From: Desulfovibrio sp.
GTDB taxonomy: Bacteria > Desulfobacterota > Desulfovibrionia > Desulfovibrionales > Desulfovibrionaceae
Length of the DNA stretch: 6,222 nucleotides
Assembly: GCA_020217165.1 (NCBI GenBank)
Contig: JAIWOE010000208.1
Coordinates: forward strand, 1-6,222
Reading direction: 5' to 3'
Shown here one piece after another: positions 1 to 6,222 of the stretch. Under the pieces are notes generated by a model that did no database searches, had not been told where the DNA came from, and saw nothing but the letters and a program-made list of their open reading frames with translations. The translations under genes and the position numbers were made by a program. Position 1 is the first letter of the stretch. Each line of letters starts with the position of its first letter.

Positions 1-657
1 GGCAAATTCCACGGACCGAATCTGCAGCACCTTGGCTCCCATGCTGGCCATTTCCAGCATTTCGTCATAGGCGATGCGGGACATCTTGCGTGCCTTGTCG
101 CACACGTTGGGATCAGTGGTGAAGACGCCTTCCACGTCGGTGTAAATCTCGCACCCGTCAGCATTCAGGGCCGCAGCCAGGGCCACGGCAGAGGTGTCCG
201 ACCCGCCGCGCCCCAGGGTGGTGATGCGGCCGTTGGGATCCAAACCCTGGAAGCCTGCGGCCACCAGCACGTCGTATTCATTGAACAAGGAGCGCAGCTT
301 GTCGCAATCGATCCTGGTGATGCGCGCGGCGCCATAATCGGAATCGGTGTGCATGGTCATCTGAAAGCCAAGCAGGGACCGGGCCTTGATGCCCGCATCC
401 TTGAGCAGCATGGCGAACAACGCCACGGACACCTGCTCCCCGGTTGAAACAAGCACATCCTGCTCACAGGCCGGGGGTCTGGAGGAGAACTGCCGGGCCA
501 GGTCCAGCAGGCGGTTGGTTTCTCCGGACATGGCCGAGAGCACCACCACCACCTTGTGACCCTGGGCCAGGGCAGCCTGAACCTTCTGCTGCACCTGGCG
601 CATACGGTCCAGCCCTGCCACAGAAGTGCCGCCGAATTTTTGCACGAGAATGGACAT
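1..657 (-). CDS. lysC: Aspartate kinase (aspartokinase), N-terminal 219 residues, partial at window edge
   Basis: Catalyses ATP-dependent phosphorylation of L-aspartate, the first step to lysine, threonine, methionine and diaminopimelate, in the cytoplasm. The reading frame runs from an ATG at 657-655 to base 1 without a stop, so the rest of the kinase domain and the ACT regulatory domains lie outside the window. Seen: the N-terminal KFGGTSV motif (residues 7-13), STGE (71-74), the GRGGSDTSA nucleotide/substrate motif (149-157), [12 protein letters not shown] (172-183) and the MASMGAKVL stretch (204-210), all in family order and spacing. The start is supported by AGGAA at 668-664, six bases upstream, and by the standard position of KFGGTSV near the N terminus. 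The gene follows tsaE after 20 bases, so it is probably the distal part of the same operon. No feedback-inhibition prediction is possible without the ACT domains. Confidence 0.97.
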   Translation of the reverse strand, partial: MSILVQKFGGTSVAGLDRMRQVQQKVQAALAQGHKVVVVLSAMSGETNRLLDLARQFSSRPPACEQDVLVSTGEQVSVALFAMLLKDAGIKARSLLGFQMTMHTDSDYGAARITRIDCDKLRSLFNEYDVLVAAGFQGLDPNGRITTLGRGGSDTSAVALAAALNADGCEIYTDVEGVFTTDPNVCDKARKMSRIAYDEMLEMASMGAKVLQIRSVEFA

Positions 658-663
658 GGGGCG

Positions 664-668
664 TTCCT
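664..668 (-). promoter_or_regulatory. Ribosome binding site of lysC
   Basis: AGGAA on the minus strand, six bases before the ATG at 657. It is the only purine-rich Shine-Dalgarno-like site in the 20-base tsaE-lysC gap and supports the chosen lysC start. Confidence 0.6.
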
Positions 669-677
669 GCAATGACG

Positions 678-1214
678 TCAATCGTTAGTGGTTGTCGGGC
701 ACCGGGGGGACGGGGACACCCAGGGAGCCAGGGCCGATGCAATGGACAGGGGCAGCGGACACCCCAGGGCCGTCACCGTGACGCTGCGTCCCCGGGCGGC
801 CTCCTCCCATTGCACATGCAGGGCCGGCTCCGGCCAGGCGGGGCGGGGCACTCGCTCGATCCACTCGATCACCGCCAGGGCGTCCGGGCCGGCTTCCTCC
901 ACCAGATCGGGGATGACGGCCGCCGCGGCCGCCGGCTCCAGGCGGTAGCAGTCGATGTGCGCCACGGGCGGCCGGGTGGGGTAGCAGTTCATGAGCGTGA
1001 AGCTCGGACTGGCCACCTGCGCCAGCTCCCCGCCGGGCAACCCGTGCACCACACCGCGCGTGAACGTGGTTTTGCCCGCACCGAGTTCGCCGGAAAGCAG
1101 CAGCGCCGGAGGGCGCGCCATGCCGGCCAAGGCGCAGCCCACCGCCTGTCCGCAGGCGAGCAGGGCTGCCTCATCCGGAAAATGGGCGTTCATGATGGAC
1201 AGAACAATGGTCAT
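678..1214 (-). CDS. tsaE: TsaE, tRNA threonylcarbamoyladenosine biosynthesis ATPase
   Basis: P-loop ATPase that works with TsaB and TsaD to install the t6A modification at position 37 of ANN-decoding tRNAs in the cytoplasm. With the ATG at 1214 the product is 178 residues. Seen: Walker [10 protein letters not shown] (42-50), the [10 protein letters not shown] switch-like motif (69-78), HIDCYRL (86-92) and the conserved EW (117-118) of the YjeE/TsaE family. The E. coli protein is about 153 residues; the extra length here is mostly a proline-rich C-terminal tail of about 35 residues. The start is uncertain. GTG at 1256, ATG at 1214 and ATG at 1193 are all in frame and none has a clear Shine-Dalgarno site. 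The family N terminus fits 1214 or 1193. TsaB and TsaD are not in this window. It lies between the CBS gene (about 97 bases upstream) and lysC (20 bases downstream). Confidence 0.93.
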   Translation of the reverse strand: MTIVLSIMNAHFPDEAALLACGQAVGCALAGMARPPALLLSGELGAGKTTFTRGVVHGLPGGELAQVASPSFTLMNCYPTRPPVAHIDCYRLEPAAAAAVIPDLVEEAGPDALAVIEWIERVPRPAWPEPALHVQWEEAARGRSVTVTALGCPLPLSIASALAPWVSPSPRCPTTTND

Positions 1215-1310
1215 ACGCAGTGTTTGGGGCGCAATGCCCGGTACGTGGCTGCTCACCTACACGAATTGTCAAAAAAGTCCAGTGCGCGGGAGATGATGCC
1301 GTCAAATGCC

Positions 1311-1781
1311 TCAGGCGCCGCCAGTCTTGCCGCCCCTGGCGATGACCCGCAGCAGGTCTTCCTTGCCAATGACGCCGACCAGCCGTGCGCCGTCCAGTAC
1401 GGGCAGGGTGTGGTAACGGCGATCCACCATGAGGTTGGCCACCTCTTCGATGGTGGTCTCCAGGGTGACGGAAACCACGTCCTTGGTCATCAGCCCGCCC
1501 ACGGTGGCAGCCGTCATCTTGGCGATTTCCCCTTCCATGTCTTCCATGGAGGGCAGGGGGATGAAGCTGTCGAGGATGGTGAAATACGACGGGATCTTGA
1601 GGGATCCTTGCTGGCTGATGCAATCACTCTGGGTGATGATGCCCACAAGGGTTCCGGCGTCGTCCACCACGGGCAGGCCGTTGAAGTGGTGCTCCAGCAT
1701 GATGCGCGCGGCGGTGGCCACGTCCGTGGACGGGGACACGGTGACGGGATTCCCGGACATGATGTCCTTGGCGGTCAGCAT
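1311..1781 (-). CDS. Two-CBS-domain protein (tandem CBS pair, stand-alone)
   Basis: A 156-residue cytoplasmic protein made almost only of a CBS pair (Bateman module), a fold that usually binds adenosine-containing ligands such as AMP, ATP, SAM or NAD. Seen: first CBS repeat at residues 1-55 (AKDIM start, FNGLPVVDDAGTLVGIITQSD ending near 53), a linker of about 35 residues (57-92) containing FIPLPSMEDME, and a second repeat at 94-148 (LMTKDVVSV, YHTLPVLD, LVGVIGKEDLLRVI). The ATG at 1781 was chosen because AAGGAG lies eight bases upstream and the CBS motif begins at once; longer in-frame extensions would run into nnr. The gene overlaps the end of nnr by 7 bases (ATGCTGA), which implies translational coupling. 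Ligand and partner are unknown; the link to NAD(P)H repair is only contextual. The region after the stop may encode a frameshifted tail (see findings). Confidence 0.9.
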   Translation of the reverse strand: MLTAKDIMSGNPVTVSPSTDVATAARIMLEHHFNGLPVVDDAGTLVGIITQSDCISQQGSLKIPSYFTILDSFIPLPSMEDMEGEIAKMTAATVGGLMTKDVVSVTLETTIEEVANLMVDRRYHTLPVLDGARLVGVIGKEDLLRVIARGGKTGGA

Positions 1782-3358
1782 GACAAATGCTCCTTGATAA
1801 CCCGGGGAATGGCATCGGCAATTTCCCGGGCGTAGTTGCCTCGGCAAGGGTAGTCGGTTTCCAGCAGCCGGCCGGCCTCCGCGTGCAGCAGCACGGCCAG
1901 ACAGGCAGCCTCCAGGGGCGGACGCCCCAGCCCCATGAGCGCGCCCAGGCAGCCGGCCAGCACGTCGCCGGAACCGCCCGTGGCCAGGCAGGGGGCAGCC
2001 ACATCGCAATAGTACGCCGGTTCGTCTCCGGTGACAACAACCGTGCCCGCATCCTTGGCCACCAGCACCCCTGGCAGACGGGCACGCAGGGTGCGGGCGT
2101 TCACAAAGCGATCCTCGCCCATGTTCAACCCGCAGCCATGGAGCAGCCGGGCCAGTTCGCCTGGATGCGGGGTGAGCACGTCCGCTGGCGTGTGCCGGTT
2201 GAGCCAGTCCGGATTGCGGGCAATCCAGAACAGGGCGTCGGCATCCCAGACCGTGGGCGGGCGGTCAAAACGCAGGTGCAGTTGACGTACGAAGGCCTCG
2301 GTTTCGGGATGCCTGCCCAGGCCAGGGCCCACCACCAACACGTCAAAGCGCGGCAGGTGTTCCTCCAGGGCCTGGAAACAGTCCTCGCCCCAGCCACCGG
2401 CGCAGGCCTCGCCGGCAGCCAGGCCCAGGCACATGGCCTCTGGCAGCTGGGACTTGAGCTCCTGCACGATTTCCCGGGGGCAGGCGATGGTCACCAACCC
2501 TGCCCCGGCCCGCAGGGCCCCCATGGCCGCCAGGGCCGGCGCGCCGCTCATGCCCGGGGAGCCGCCCACGATGCACACGTGCCCGGCCGTGCCCTTGTGC
2601 AGGGCCGCAGCCGGCCGCCTGAGCAGGCGGAACAGGGAGCGATCCAACCGTCGCTGACCAGCAGGATAGCGGTCCTTGATTTGCCGGGGGATGCCGATAT
2701 GCCGCACGTGCAAACGCCCCACGTGCTCCCGGGCCGCCGGCATGACAAGGCCGGTTTTCATGGCGGCGAAGGTGGCCGTGGCGTGGGCGCGTACGGCCTC
2801 CGGACAGGCCAAGCCGGTGTGGCCGTCTAGGCCGGAGGGGATATCAATGGAAAAGATGAAGGCGCGATGCCGCAGGCTGTTGATGTAGCGCACCAGGAGC
2901 GGGAAGGGCGGGCGCATCTCCCCGGTCAGGCCGGTGCCCAGCAGGCCGTCCACCACGATATGCGGCTCGAAGTCTGGATCATACAATTGCTCCGGCCGGG
3001 GCATGTCCAGAAACTGCATGGGGACGCCAGCCTGCTGGGCCAGCTTGAAATGAAAGGCCGTCTCCCCGGTGTGGGCGTGGGCCGGTTTGGTGTGATACAG
3101 GCGCACATGGGCGCCCAGGTCGTGCAGGTGGCGGGCCATGCAGAAGGTGTCCCCGCCGTTGTTGCCGTGGCCTGCGAAGAGCAGGATGCGTTTGCCGGCG
3201 GGGTCCCCGGTTTCCGCACACAGCACGTGCAGGGCCTCGCGGGAGGCATTCTCCATGAGCATCTCGCCGGGAATGCCAAAAGCCATGGCCTCGCGGTCCC
3301 AGCGGGCCATTTCGGCCGGGGTGCACAGGGAGGTCGTCAGGGCGCGCAGGGCATTCAT
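1775..3358 (-). CDS. nnr: Bifunctional NAD(P)H-hydrate epimerase / ADP-dependent NAD(P)H-hydrate dehydratase
   Basis: Metabolite-repair enzyme of 527 residues. The N-terminal NnrE (YjeF-N) domain interconverts R and S hydrated NAD(P)H, and the C-terminal NnrD domain (ribokinase-like) dehydrates S-NAD(P)HX using ADP. Seen in Nnr[12 protein letters not shown] (28-38), GHGNNGGD (63-70), VDGLLGTGL (136-144), IDIPSGLDG (171-179) and K201 in the MKTGL segment. Seen in NnrD: HKGTAGHV (254-261), GGSPGMSGA (265-273), VGPGLGR (343-349), DADALF (372-377), LTPHPGE (395-401), KDAGTVVV (435-442) and GGSGDVLAG (461-469) with the catalytic aspartate D465. Both halves look intact, and the length matches the fused E. 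coli-type enzyme. The ATG at 3358 overlaps the acpS stop as ATGA. An open frame continues upstream to 3745 but there it is only the out-of-frame shadow of acpS. The 3' end overlaps the CBS gene by 7 bases. Confidence 0.97.
   Translation of the reverse strand: MNALRALTTSLCTPAEMARWDREAMAFGIPGEMLMENASREALHVLCAETGDPAGKRILLFAGHGNNGGDTFCMARHLHDLGAHVRLYHTKPAHAHTGETAFHFKLAQQAGVPMQFLDMPRPEQLYDPDFEPHIVVDGLLGTGLTGEMRPPFPLLVRYINSLRHRAFIFSIDIPSGLDGHTGLACPEAVRAHATATFAAMKTGLVMPAAREHVGRLHVRHIGIPRQIKDRYPAGQRRLDRSLFRLLRRPAAALHKGTAGHVCIVGGSPGMSGAPALAAMGALRAGAGLVTIACPREIVQELKSQLPEAMCLGLAAGEACAGGWGEDCFQALEEHLPRFDVLVVGPGLGRHPETEAFVRQLHLRFDRPPTVWDADALFWIARNPDWLNRHTPADVLTPHPGELARLLHGCGLNMGEDRFVNARTLRARLPGVLVAKDAGTVVVTGDEPAYYCDVAAPCLATGGSGDVLAGCLGALMGLGRPPLEAACLAVLLHAEAGRLLETDYPCRGNYAREIADAIPRVIKEHLSC
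1790..1795 (-). promoter_or_regulatory. Ribosome binding site of the CBS-domain gene
   Basis: A perfect AAGGAG on the minus strand, eight bases before the ATG at 1781 and inside the last codons of nnr. It fixes the start of the CBS gene and indicates efficient translation coupled to nnr. Confidence 0.75.
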
Positions 3359-3738
3359 CGTTCCAGCACCACCACGGCGCAGGCCGTGTCCCGTCCATGG
3401 GTGAGGGAGACGTGGGCGCCGGTAACCCCCATGGCCGTTGCGAGTTCCTGCCCGCGCCCCAGCAAGGCCAGCTCCGGTTTGCCCGAAGGCAGGGGACGGA
3501 TTTCCATGCTCTGAAAGGTCACCCCTTCCCGAAATCCCGTGCCCAGGGCCTTGGCCGCGGCCTCTTTGGCGGCAAAGCGGGCGGCCACGTAGGCGGTTTG
3601 CACGGCGTCGCAGGCGTTCGGCAAGCCGTCCAGCTCCAGGGGCGTGAGCACCTTTCGCAAAAAACGGTCGCCGTGGCGGTCCATGGCCGCACGGATGCGG
3701 TCCAGCTCGCACACATCCAGTCCAAGGCCGACAATCAT
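3355..3738 (-). CDS. acpS: Holo-[acyl-carrier-protein] synthase
   Basis: Transfers the 4'-phosphopantetheine arm of coenzyme A to a serine of apo-ACP, which activates fatty acid synthesis; acts in the cytoplasm, usually as a trimer with Mg2+. The product is 127 residues, normal for AcpS (about 120-126). Seen: N-terminal [12 protein letters not shown] with the metal-binding D8, the [15 protein letters not shown] signature (54-68) with E59, the SGKPEL motif (85-90), and [18 protein letters not shown] near the C terminus (109-126). The ATG at 3738 was chosen because the family begins MIxGxGxD exactly here. It lies only 7 bases after the pdxJ stop with just a weak upstream purine run, so translation probably depends on coupling to pdxJ. 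The TGA overlaps the ATG of nnr by 4 bases. Confidence 0.97.
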   Translation of the reverse strand: MIVGLGLDVCELDRIRAAMDRHGDRFLRKVLTPLELDGLPNACDAVQTAYVAARFAAKEAAAKALGTGFREGVTFQSMEIRPLPSGKPELALLGRGQELATAMGVTGAHVSLTHGRDTACAVVVLER

Positions 3739-3745
3739 GGCGCAC

Positions 3746-4468
3746 TCAGTCCACAAAGGTCTTGAGCAGGTCCAGCATTTCCCGTACCGCCGCATCCAGG
3801 CCGATGAACACGGCCCGGCCGATGATGGAAAAGCCGATGGAATATTCATTCACTCCTGGCACCTGGGCAAAGGGACGCATGTTGTCCAGGTCCAGTCCGT
3901 GGCCGAGGTTGACCGTCAGCCCCAGGGACCGGCCACAGGCGATGCCGTCCAGGATCTTGCGCAATTCCGCCTCGCGGGTGGCGGTGTCCGTCGCATCGGC
4001 ATAATGGCCGGTATGCAGCTCGATGTATTGCGCGCCCACGTCCTTGGCGGCCTGGATCTGCTCGGCGGCGGCTTCAATGAACAGGCTGACGCCGATGCCC
4101 GCGGCGAAGAAGGGGGCGCAGTAGTCCTGCAGATGCGCCACCCTGCCGGCCACGGCAAGGCCGCCTTCGGTGGTCAGCTCCTCACGTTTTTCCGGCACCA
4201 GACACACCAGATGGGGCTGCACTTCCAGGGCGATGGCGCGCATTTCTTCGGTGGCGGCCATCTCGAAATTGAAGCAGCGGGCCAGCCGGGCGATGGCGCG
4301 GACGTCGGCATCCTGAATGTGGCGGCGATCCTCACGCAAATGGGCAATGATGCCGGCGGCGCCGGCGTCCTGGGCAATGCGGGCGGCCAGCACGGGGTCC
4401 GGGGTGATCCCCCGGCGTTGCTGGCGCAGGGTGGCCACGTGGTCTATGTTCACGGCCAGGGTGGGCAT
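3746..4468 (-). CDS. pdxJ: Pyridoxine 5'-phosphate synthase
   Basis: Condenses 1-deoxy-D-xylulose 5-phosphate with 3-amino-1-hydroxyacetone 1-phosphate to pyridoxine 5'-phosphate, the ring-closing step of the DXP-dependent vitamin B6 pathway; cytoplasmic TIM barrel, usually an octamer. The product is 240 residues, the usual family length. Seen: [14 protein letters not shown] (6-19) with N7, D9 and H10, [10 protein letters not shown] (42-51) with H43, FNFEMA (67-71) with E69, IELHTGHYA (149-157), NLGHGL (187-192) with H190, and [17 protein letters not shown] (208-224). All expected catalytic and phosphate-binding positions appear intact. The ATG at 4468 has AAGGAG seven bases upstream. It is the first gene of the housekeeping operon and the first after an 81-base gap holding a possible promoter and an inverted repeat. 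acpS follows after 7 bases, the same order as in E. coli. Confidence 0.98.
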   Translation of the reverse strand: MPTLAVNIDHVATLRQQRRGITPDPVLAARIAQDAGAAGIIAHLREDRRHIQDADVRAIARLARCFNFEMAATEEMRAIALEVQPHLVCLVPEKREELTTEGGLAVAGRVAHLQDYCAPFFAAGIGVSLFIEAAAEQIQAAKDVGAQYIELHTGHYADATDTATREAELRKILDGIACGRSLGLTVNLGHGLDLDNMRPFAQVPGVNEYSIGFSIIGRAVFIGLDAAVREMLDLLKTFVD

Positions 4469-4475
4469 GCGGCGG

Positions 4476-4481
4476 CTCCTT
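4476..4481 (-). promoter_or_regulatory. Ribosome binding site of pdxJ
   Basis: A perfect AAGGAG on the minus strand, seven bases before the pdxJ ATG. Its first base (4481) is also the last base of the inverted repeat at 4481-4501, so folding or protein binding at the repeat could affect access to it. Confidence 0.75.
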
Positions 4482-4501
4482 GTCTGGGTTTTGGGCAGAC
4501 A
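4481..4501. repeat. Perfect inverted repeat TGTCTG-N9-CAGACA in the pdxJ leader
   Basis: Two 6-base arms, 4481-4486 and 4496-4501, are exact reverse complements separated by 9 bases (GGTTTTGGG on the plus strand). It lies between the candidate promoter and the pdxJ Shine-Dalgarno. It could be a protein-binding operator or a small RNA hairpin. There is no following U-tract on the minus strand, so it is not a standard intrinsic terminator for the PilZ gene. A 6-base perfect repeat can also arise by chance. Confidence 0.5.
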
Positions 4502-4530
4502 ATAGTGAGGGGCCGGGGGGAGGATGTCAA
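4499..4530 (-). promoter_or_regulatory. Candidate sigma-70-type promoter for the pdxJ operon
   Basis: On the minus strand a perfect TTGACA (4530-4525) lies in the PilZ-pdxJ gap. Possible -10 elements are weak: CACTAT at 17 bases spacing (4507-4502) or TATTGT at 20 bases (4504-4499). The -35 box is convincing and the -10 is not, so this is a candidate only. It sits 57 bases or more upstream of the pdxJ start codon, in the only sizeable gap before the operon, which is where a promoter would be expected. Confidence 0.35.
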
Positions 4531-4549
4531 GGAGAGATGCCGGTGGCGG

Positions 4550-4933
4550 CTACGGGGCAAAGGGGGTGTGGAATTCTTCCTGGTCGATGGCATCGGCATC
4601 CGGGGCGCTGAAGCGTACCAGATTGCGCAGGTGGGCGTAACTGTCCGGGTCCATGCCGGTGAAGTCCACCGCCACCAGGAGAATGGCATGTCGTTCATGC
4701 TCCAGACGCATGATCATACCCTCCAGGGTGGCCTGCACGTCCGGGCTCAGGGGAAACTCCACCTGGCACGACGCTCCCGGAACCAGGGGCTGCCCTGGTT
4801 CGGCGTCCAGTTCGCAGAGCAGGCCCTTGAGGCTCAGGTTGCGCGTGCGCATGGGCAGGCGCTCCCCCTGGTGCACCAGATATCCTGTGTGCCCGGTTTG
4901 CACGCGGGTACGGCGGCGAGTGGCGTCGGTCAT
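4550..4933 (-). CDS. PilZ-domain protein (likely cyclic-di-GMP receptor)
   Basis: A 127-residue cytoplasmic protein consisting of a single PilZ domain with no membrane segment. Seen: the arginine-rich RxxxR motif near the N terminus (R6 to R10 in RRRTR) followed by NLSLKG (32-37), which matches the (D/N)xSxxG motif, then an alternating beta pattern and the typical late VDFTGMDPDSYAHLRNLVRF segment (89-108). Both c-di-GMP contact motifs are present, so ligand binding is likely from family knowledge; the output is unknown. The ATG at 4933 overlaps the TGA of the upstream secreted binding protein (ATGA), and GGAG (4944-4941) lies seven bases upstream, so the two are probably translated together. 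The C-terminal tail of about 18 residues is acidic and probably disordered. Confidence 0.88.
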   Translation of the reverse strand: MTDATRRRTRVQTGHTGYLVHQGERLPMRTRNLSLKGLLCELDAEPGQPLVPGASCQVEFPLSPDVQATLEGMIMRLEHERHAILLVAVDFTGMDPDSYAHLRNLVRFSAPDADAIDQEEFHTPFAP

Positions 4934-6138
4934 GGTTGTTCTCCACGCTCCAGCCAGGGGATGTCCGGCATTTCACGGCCAGGGGTGCGCGGCCGGGTGT
5001 AGGGCATGAGTTCCATCAGGGCCCGGCTCACGTACCGTCCCCGTTCGGGTTCGGTGACGGCCTGGGTCTCTACGCCAAATTCCATCAGCAAATCAACTAC
5101 TTCCCCCGCCGGGGTGACGACCCGGCCGGTGTGGTCCACCTCGGCCACGGCCTTGATGTCCGTCTCCCCATTGGAAATGGCTTTGAGCACGGCCACCCGC
5201 GTGGCGCCAGCGCCCAGGGAGGGTTCGGCGTGCTCCACACTGCCGGCGGTGTAAACCGTGCCAGACTGACCCAGGGCCGCCGCGCCCCTGGGTTGCCGGG
5301 AGTAGGGGGCGTAGGCGTACACGCGGGCGGCGGTGGCCGCCTCCACCAGCCGTGAGACCTCCCCGGGAGCGAGGTCCGGGATGAACCATTTACGATAGAG
5401 CTCCGCGTATTTACCGCTTTCCAGGACCCGGCGGAACCCCTGGTCCAGCATTTCCTTGAGGGCCCGCGTCTCCTTGCTTACGGCAAAATGCATGGGCATG
5501 ACGGCCAGGGGGGCGCCCACGGGGGAGATCCCTTCCAGGGGCAGCCGGCGCATGATGTAGCTGGCGGTCTTGTCTGCCCCGGCAAAGGCATCCACCTGAT
5601 TGCCTGCCAGGGCCTGCAGGGCCTCGCGCTGGGAGGCGTAACTGCGCACGATCACCCCCCCGAAGTCTTCCAGCAGGCGCAGGTAGATGGTGCCCCGCTC
5701 CACACTGACGGCCTTGCCGCGCAATTGCTCCACGGCGGCCACGCGGTTGGCGTTGCGGGTGTAGAGACGCACTTCCAGGCGGGCGGTGGGCTGGTCGGAA
5801 AAATCGTAGAGCAATTCGCGCTTGGGCGTTTTGGCCATGCCGGCAGTGGCGTGGATGGTCCCGGCGGACAGCTCCAGCTGGATCTGTTCCCACCGCATGG
5901 GCTTGAGGGACAGGCGGATGTCCCGGCCTTCCAGACAGGCCTGGAACAGCTCGATGTCAAAGCCCACGGGAGTGCCGTCGCGCTCGAAGGAAAAGGGAGG
6001 GAAGTCCTGATCAAAGCCGAAAATCACCGGCGACGGCAACGGCGGCAGGGCTGGCCGTCCCTCGCCGGCAGCGAGTTGAGCGCGGGCAGGGGTGATGGAG
6101 GTCGCCACCATGGCCAGCGCCAGGATCAGTTGCAGCAT
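4930..6138 (-). CDS. Secreted solute-binding protein fused to a degenerate cytidine-deaminase-like domain
   Basis: A 402-residue protein in two parts. Residues 1-20 form a signal peptide (LILALAM core, cleavage after ARA). Residues about 38-255 are a bacterial extracellular solute-binding domain (SBP_bac_3, polar amino-acid type): FGFDQDFPPFSF start, TPKRELLYDFSDQP with the usual ligand-contact arginine, VDAFAGAD and the closing ELYRKWF. Residues about 265-380 match cytidine deaminase in order: AYAPYSxxPxGAAAL, TAGSVEHA, GATRVAVLKAISNG, TPAGEVVDLLMEF and MELMP. The zinc-ligand cysteines are G311, A344 and V347 and the catalytic glutamate is T313, so deaminase activity is not expected. ATG 6138 was chosen for GGAG six bases upstream; in-frame ATG 6150 (MESS) and TTG 6183 (more basic N terminus) are alternatives. 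No permease or ATPase gene is adjacent. It overlaps the PilZ gene by 4 bases. Ligand and role are unknown. Confidence 0.85.
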   Translation of the reverse strand: MLQLILALAMVATSITPARAQLAAGEGRPALPPLPSPVIFGFDQDFPPFSFERDGTPVGFDIELFQACLEGRDIRLSLKPMRWEQIQLELSAGTIHATAGMAKTPKRELLYDFSDQPTARLEVRLYTRNANRVAAVEQLRGKAVSVERGTIYLRLLEDFGGVIVRSYASQREALQALAGNQVDAFAGADKTASYIMRRLPLEGISPVGAPLAVMPMHFAVSKETRALKEMLDQGFRRVLESGKYAELYRKWFIPDLAPGEVSRLVEAATAARVYAYAPYSRQPRGAAALGQSGTVYTAGSVEHAEPSLGAGATRVAVLKAISNGETDIKAVAEVDHTGRVVTPAGEVVDLLMEFGVETQAVTEPERGRYVSRALMELMPYTRPRTPGREMPDIPWLERGEQP

Positions 6139-6222
6139 CGACGACTCCATGGCTCTGCATCCCCTGGAGTTCGAGTCCCTCAACCTGCAGTCGCTTCCCG
6201 TCCTGCCCTCCTCGGCCTCCCG
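6139..6222. other. Right-edge leader region, no gene assigned
   Basis: These 84 bases precede the secreted binding-protein gene. On the minus strand I see GGAG (6148-6145), which serves the chosen start, and an AGGGG further upstream, but no convincing -35/-10 pair. The frame of the binding protein stays open to the edge. Another minus frame closes at a TGA (6182-6180) that could be the end of an upstream gene, and a plus-strand frame opens at an ATG at 6149. The region is too short to decide between these. Confidence 0.3.

Noticed and set aside
1267..1272. TTGACA on the minus strand in the CBS-tsaE gap as a tsaE promoter
   Set aside because: No acceptable -10 hexamer lies 15-20 bases downstream (the 17-base position reads GCCACG), so the match is probably chance.
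444..1835. Long plus-strand open frame of 463 codons
   Set aside because: It is antisense to lysC, tsaE and the CBS gene, all of which have clear family motifs. Its translation is rich in G, H, R and Q low-complexity runs typical of antisense frames in GC-rich DNA.
1787..2830. Plus-strand open frame of 347 codons
   Set aside because: It lies wholly opposite the well-supported nnr gene and shows no recognisable domain.
4481..4501. Inverted repeat as an intrinsic terminator for the PilZ gene
   Set aside because: The stem is only 6 base pairs and no U-tract follows on the minus strand; the sequence instead runs straight into the pdxJ ribosome binding site.
3644..5002. Plus-strand open frame of 452 codons
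   Set aside because: It is antisense to acpS, pdxJ and the PilZ gene; no family motif and the G/H/Q-rich composition expected of a shadow frame.
6166..6179. GGAGTTCGAGTCCC on the plus strand, resembling a tRNA T-arm
   Set aside because: The flanking bases do not form the required 5-base-pair stem, and no acceptor, D or anticodon arm can be placed around it.

Overview
The window is GC-rich, almost fully coding bacterial chromosome. All eight recognisable genes lie on the minus strand and read right to left. The proteins and their order (pdxJ, acpS, nnr, a CBS-domain gene, tsaE, lysC) suggest a high-GC Desulfovibrionales-type deltaproteobacterium. That placement comes from memory of Desulfovibrio gene order and from the protein style; no search was run. 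I see no tRNA, rRNA, CRISPR array, insertion sequence or phage gene.

Right part (about 4550-6138): a secreted protein gene followed by a PilZ-domain gene, joined by an ATGA stop/start overlap. The secreted protein is the most unusual item here. It has a signal peptide and an amino-acid-type periplasmic solute-binding domain. This is followed by about 115 residues that align end to end with cytidine deaminase, but all three zinc-ligand cysteines and the catalytic glutamate are replaced. It therefore looks like a periplasmic binding protein fused to a catalytically dead deaminase fold.

Middle and left (1-4468): a tight housekeeping operon. PdxJ (pyridoxine 5'-phosphate synthase) and AcpS (holo-ACP synthase) are followed by a fused NnrE-NnrD NAD(P)H-hydrate repair enzyme, a two-CBS-domain protein, TsaE (tRNA t6A synthesis ATPase) and the first 219 codons of aspartate kinase LysC, which runs off the left edge. 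Junctions are overlaps or very short gaps (acpS/nnr 4 nt overlap, nnr/CBS 7 nt overlap, tsaE/lysC 20 nt gap), so co-transcription is likely. The CBS/tsaE junction is looser. The 81-nt gap before pdxJ holds a candidate promoter and a perfect 6-bp inverted repeat that ends at the pdxJ ribosome binding site.

The operon supplies cofactors and basic metabolism: pyridoxal phosphate, the ACP phosphopantetheine arm, NAD(P)H repair, tRNA modification and entry to aspartate-family amino acids. In E. coli, pdxJ-acpS and nnr-tsaE are two separate pairs; here they are merged with a CBS gene between them. The last 84 bases at the right edge hold no gene I can assign with confidence.
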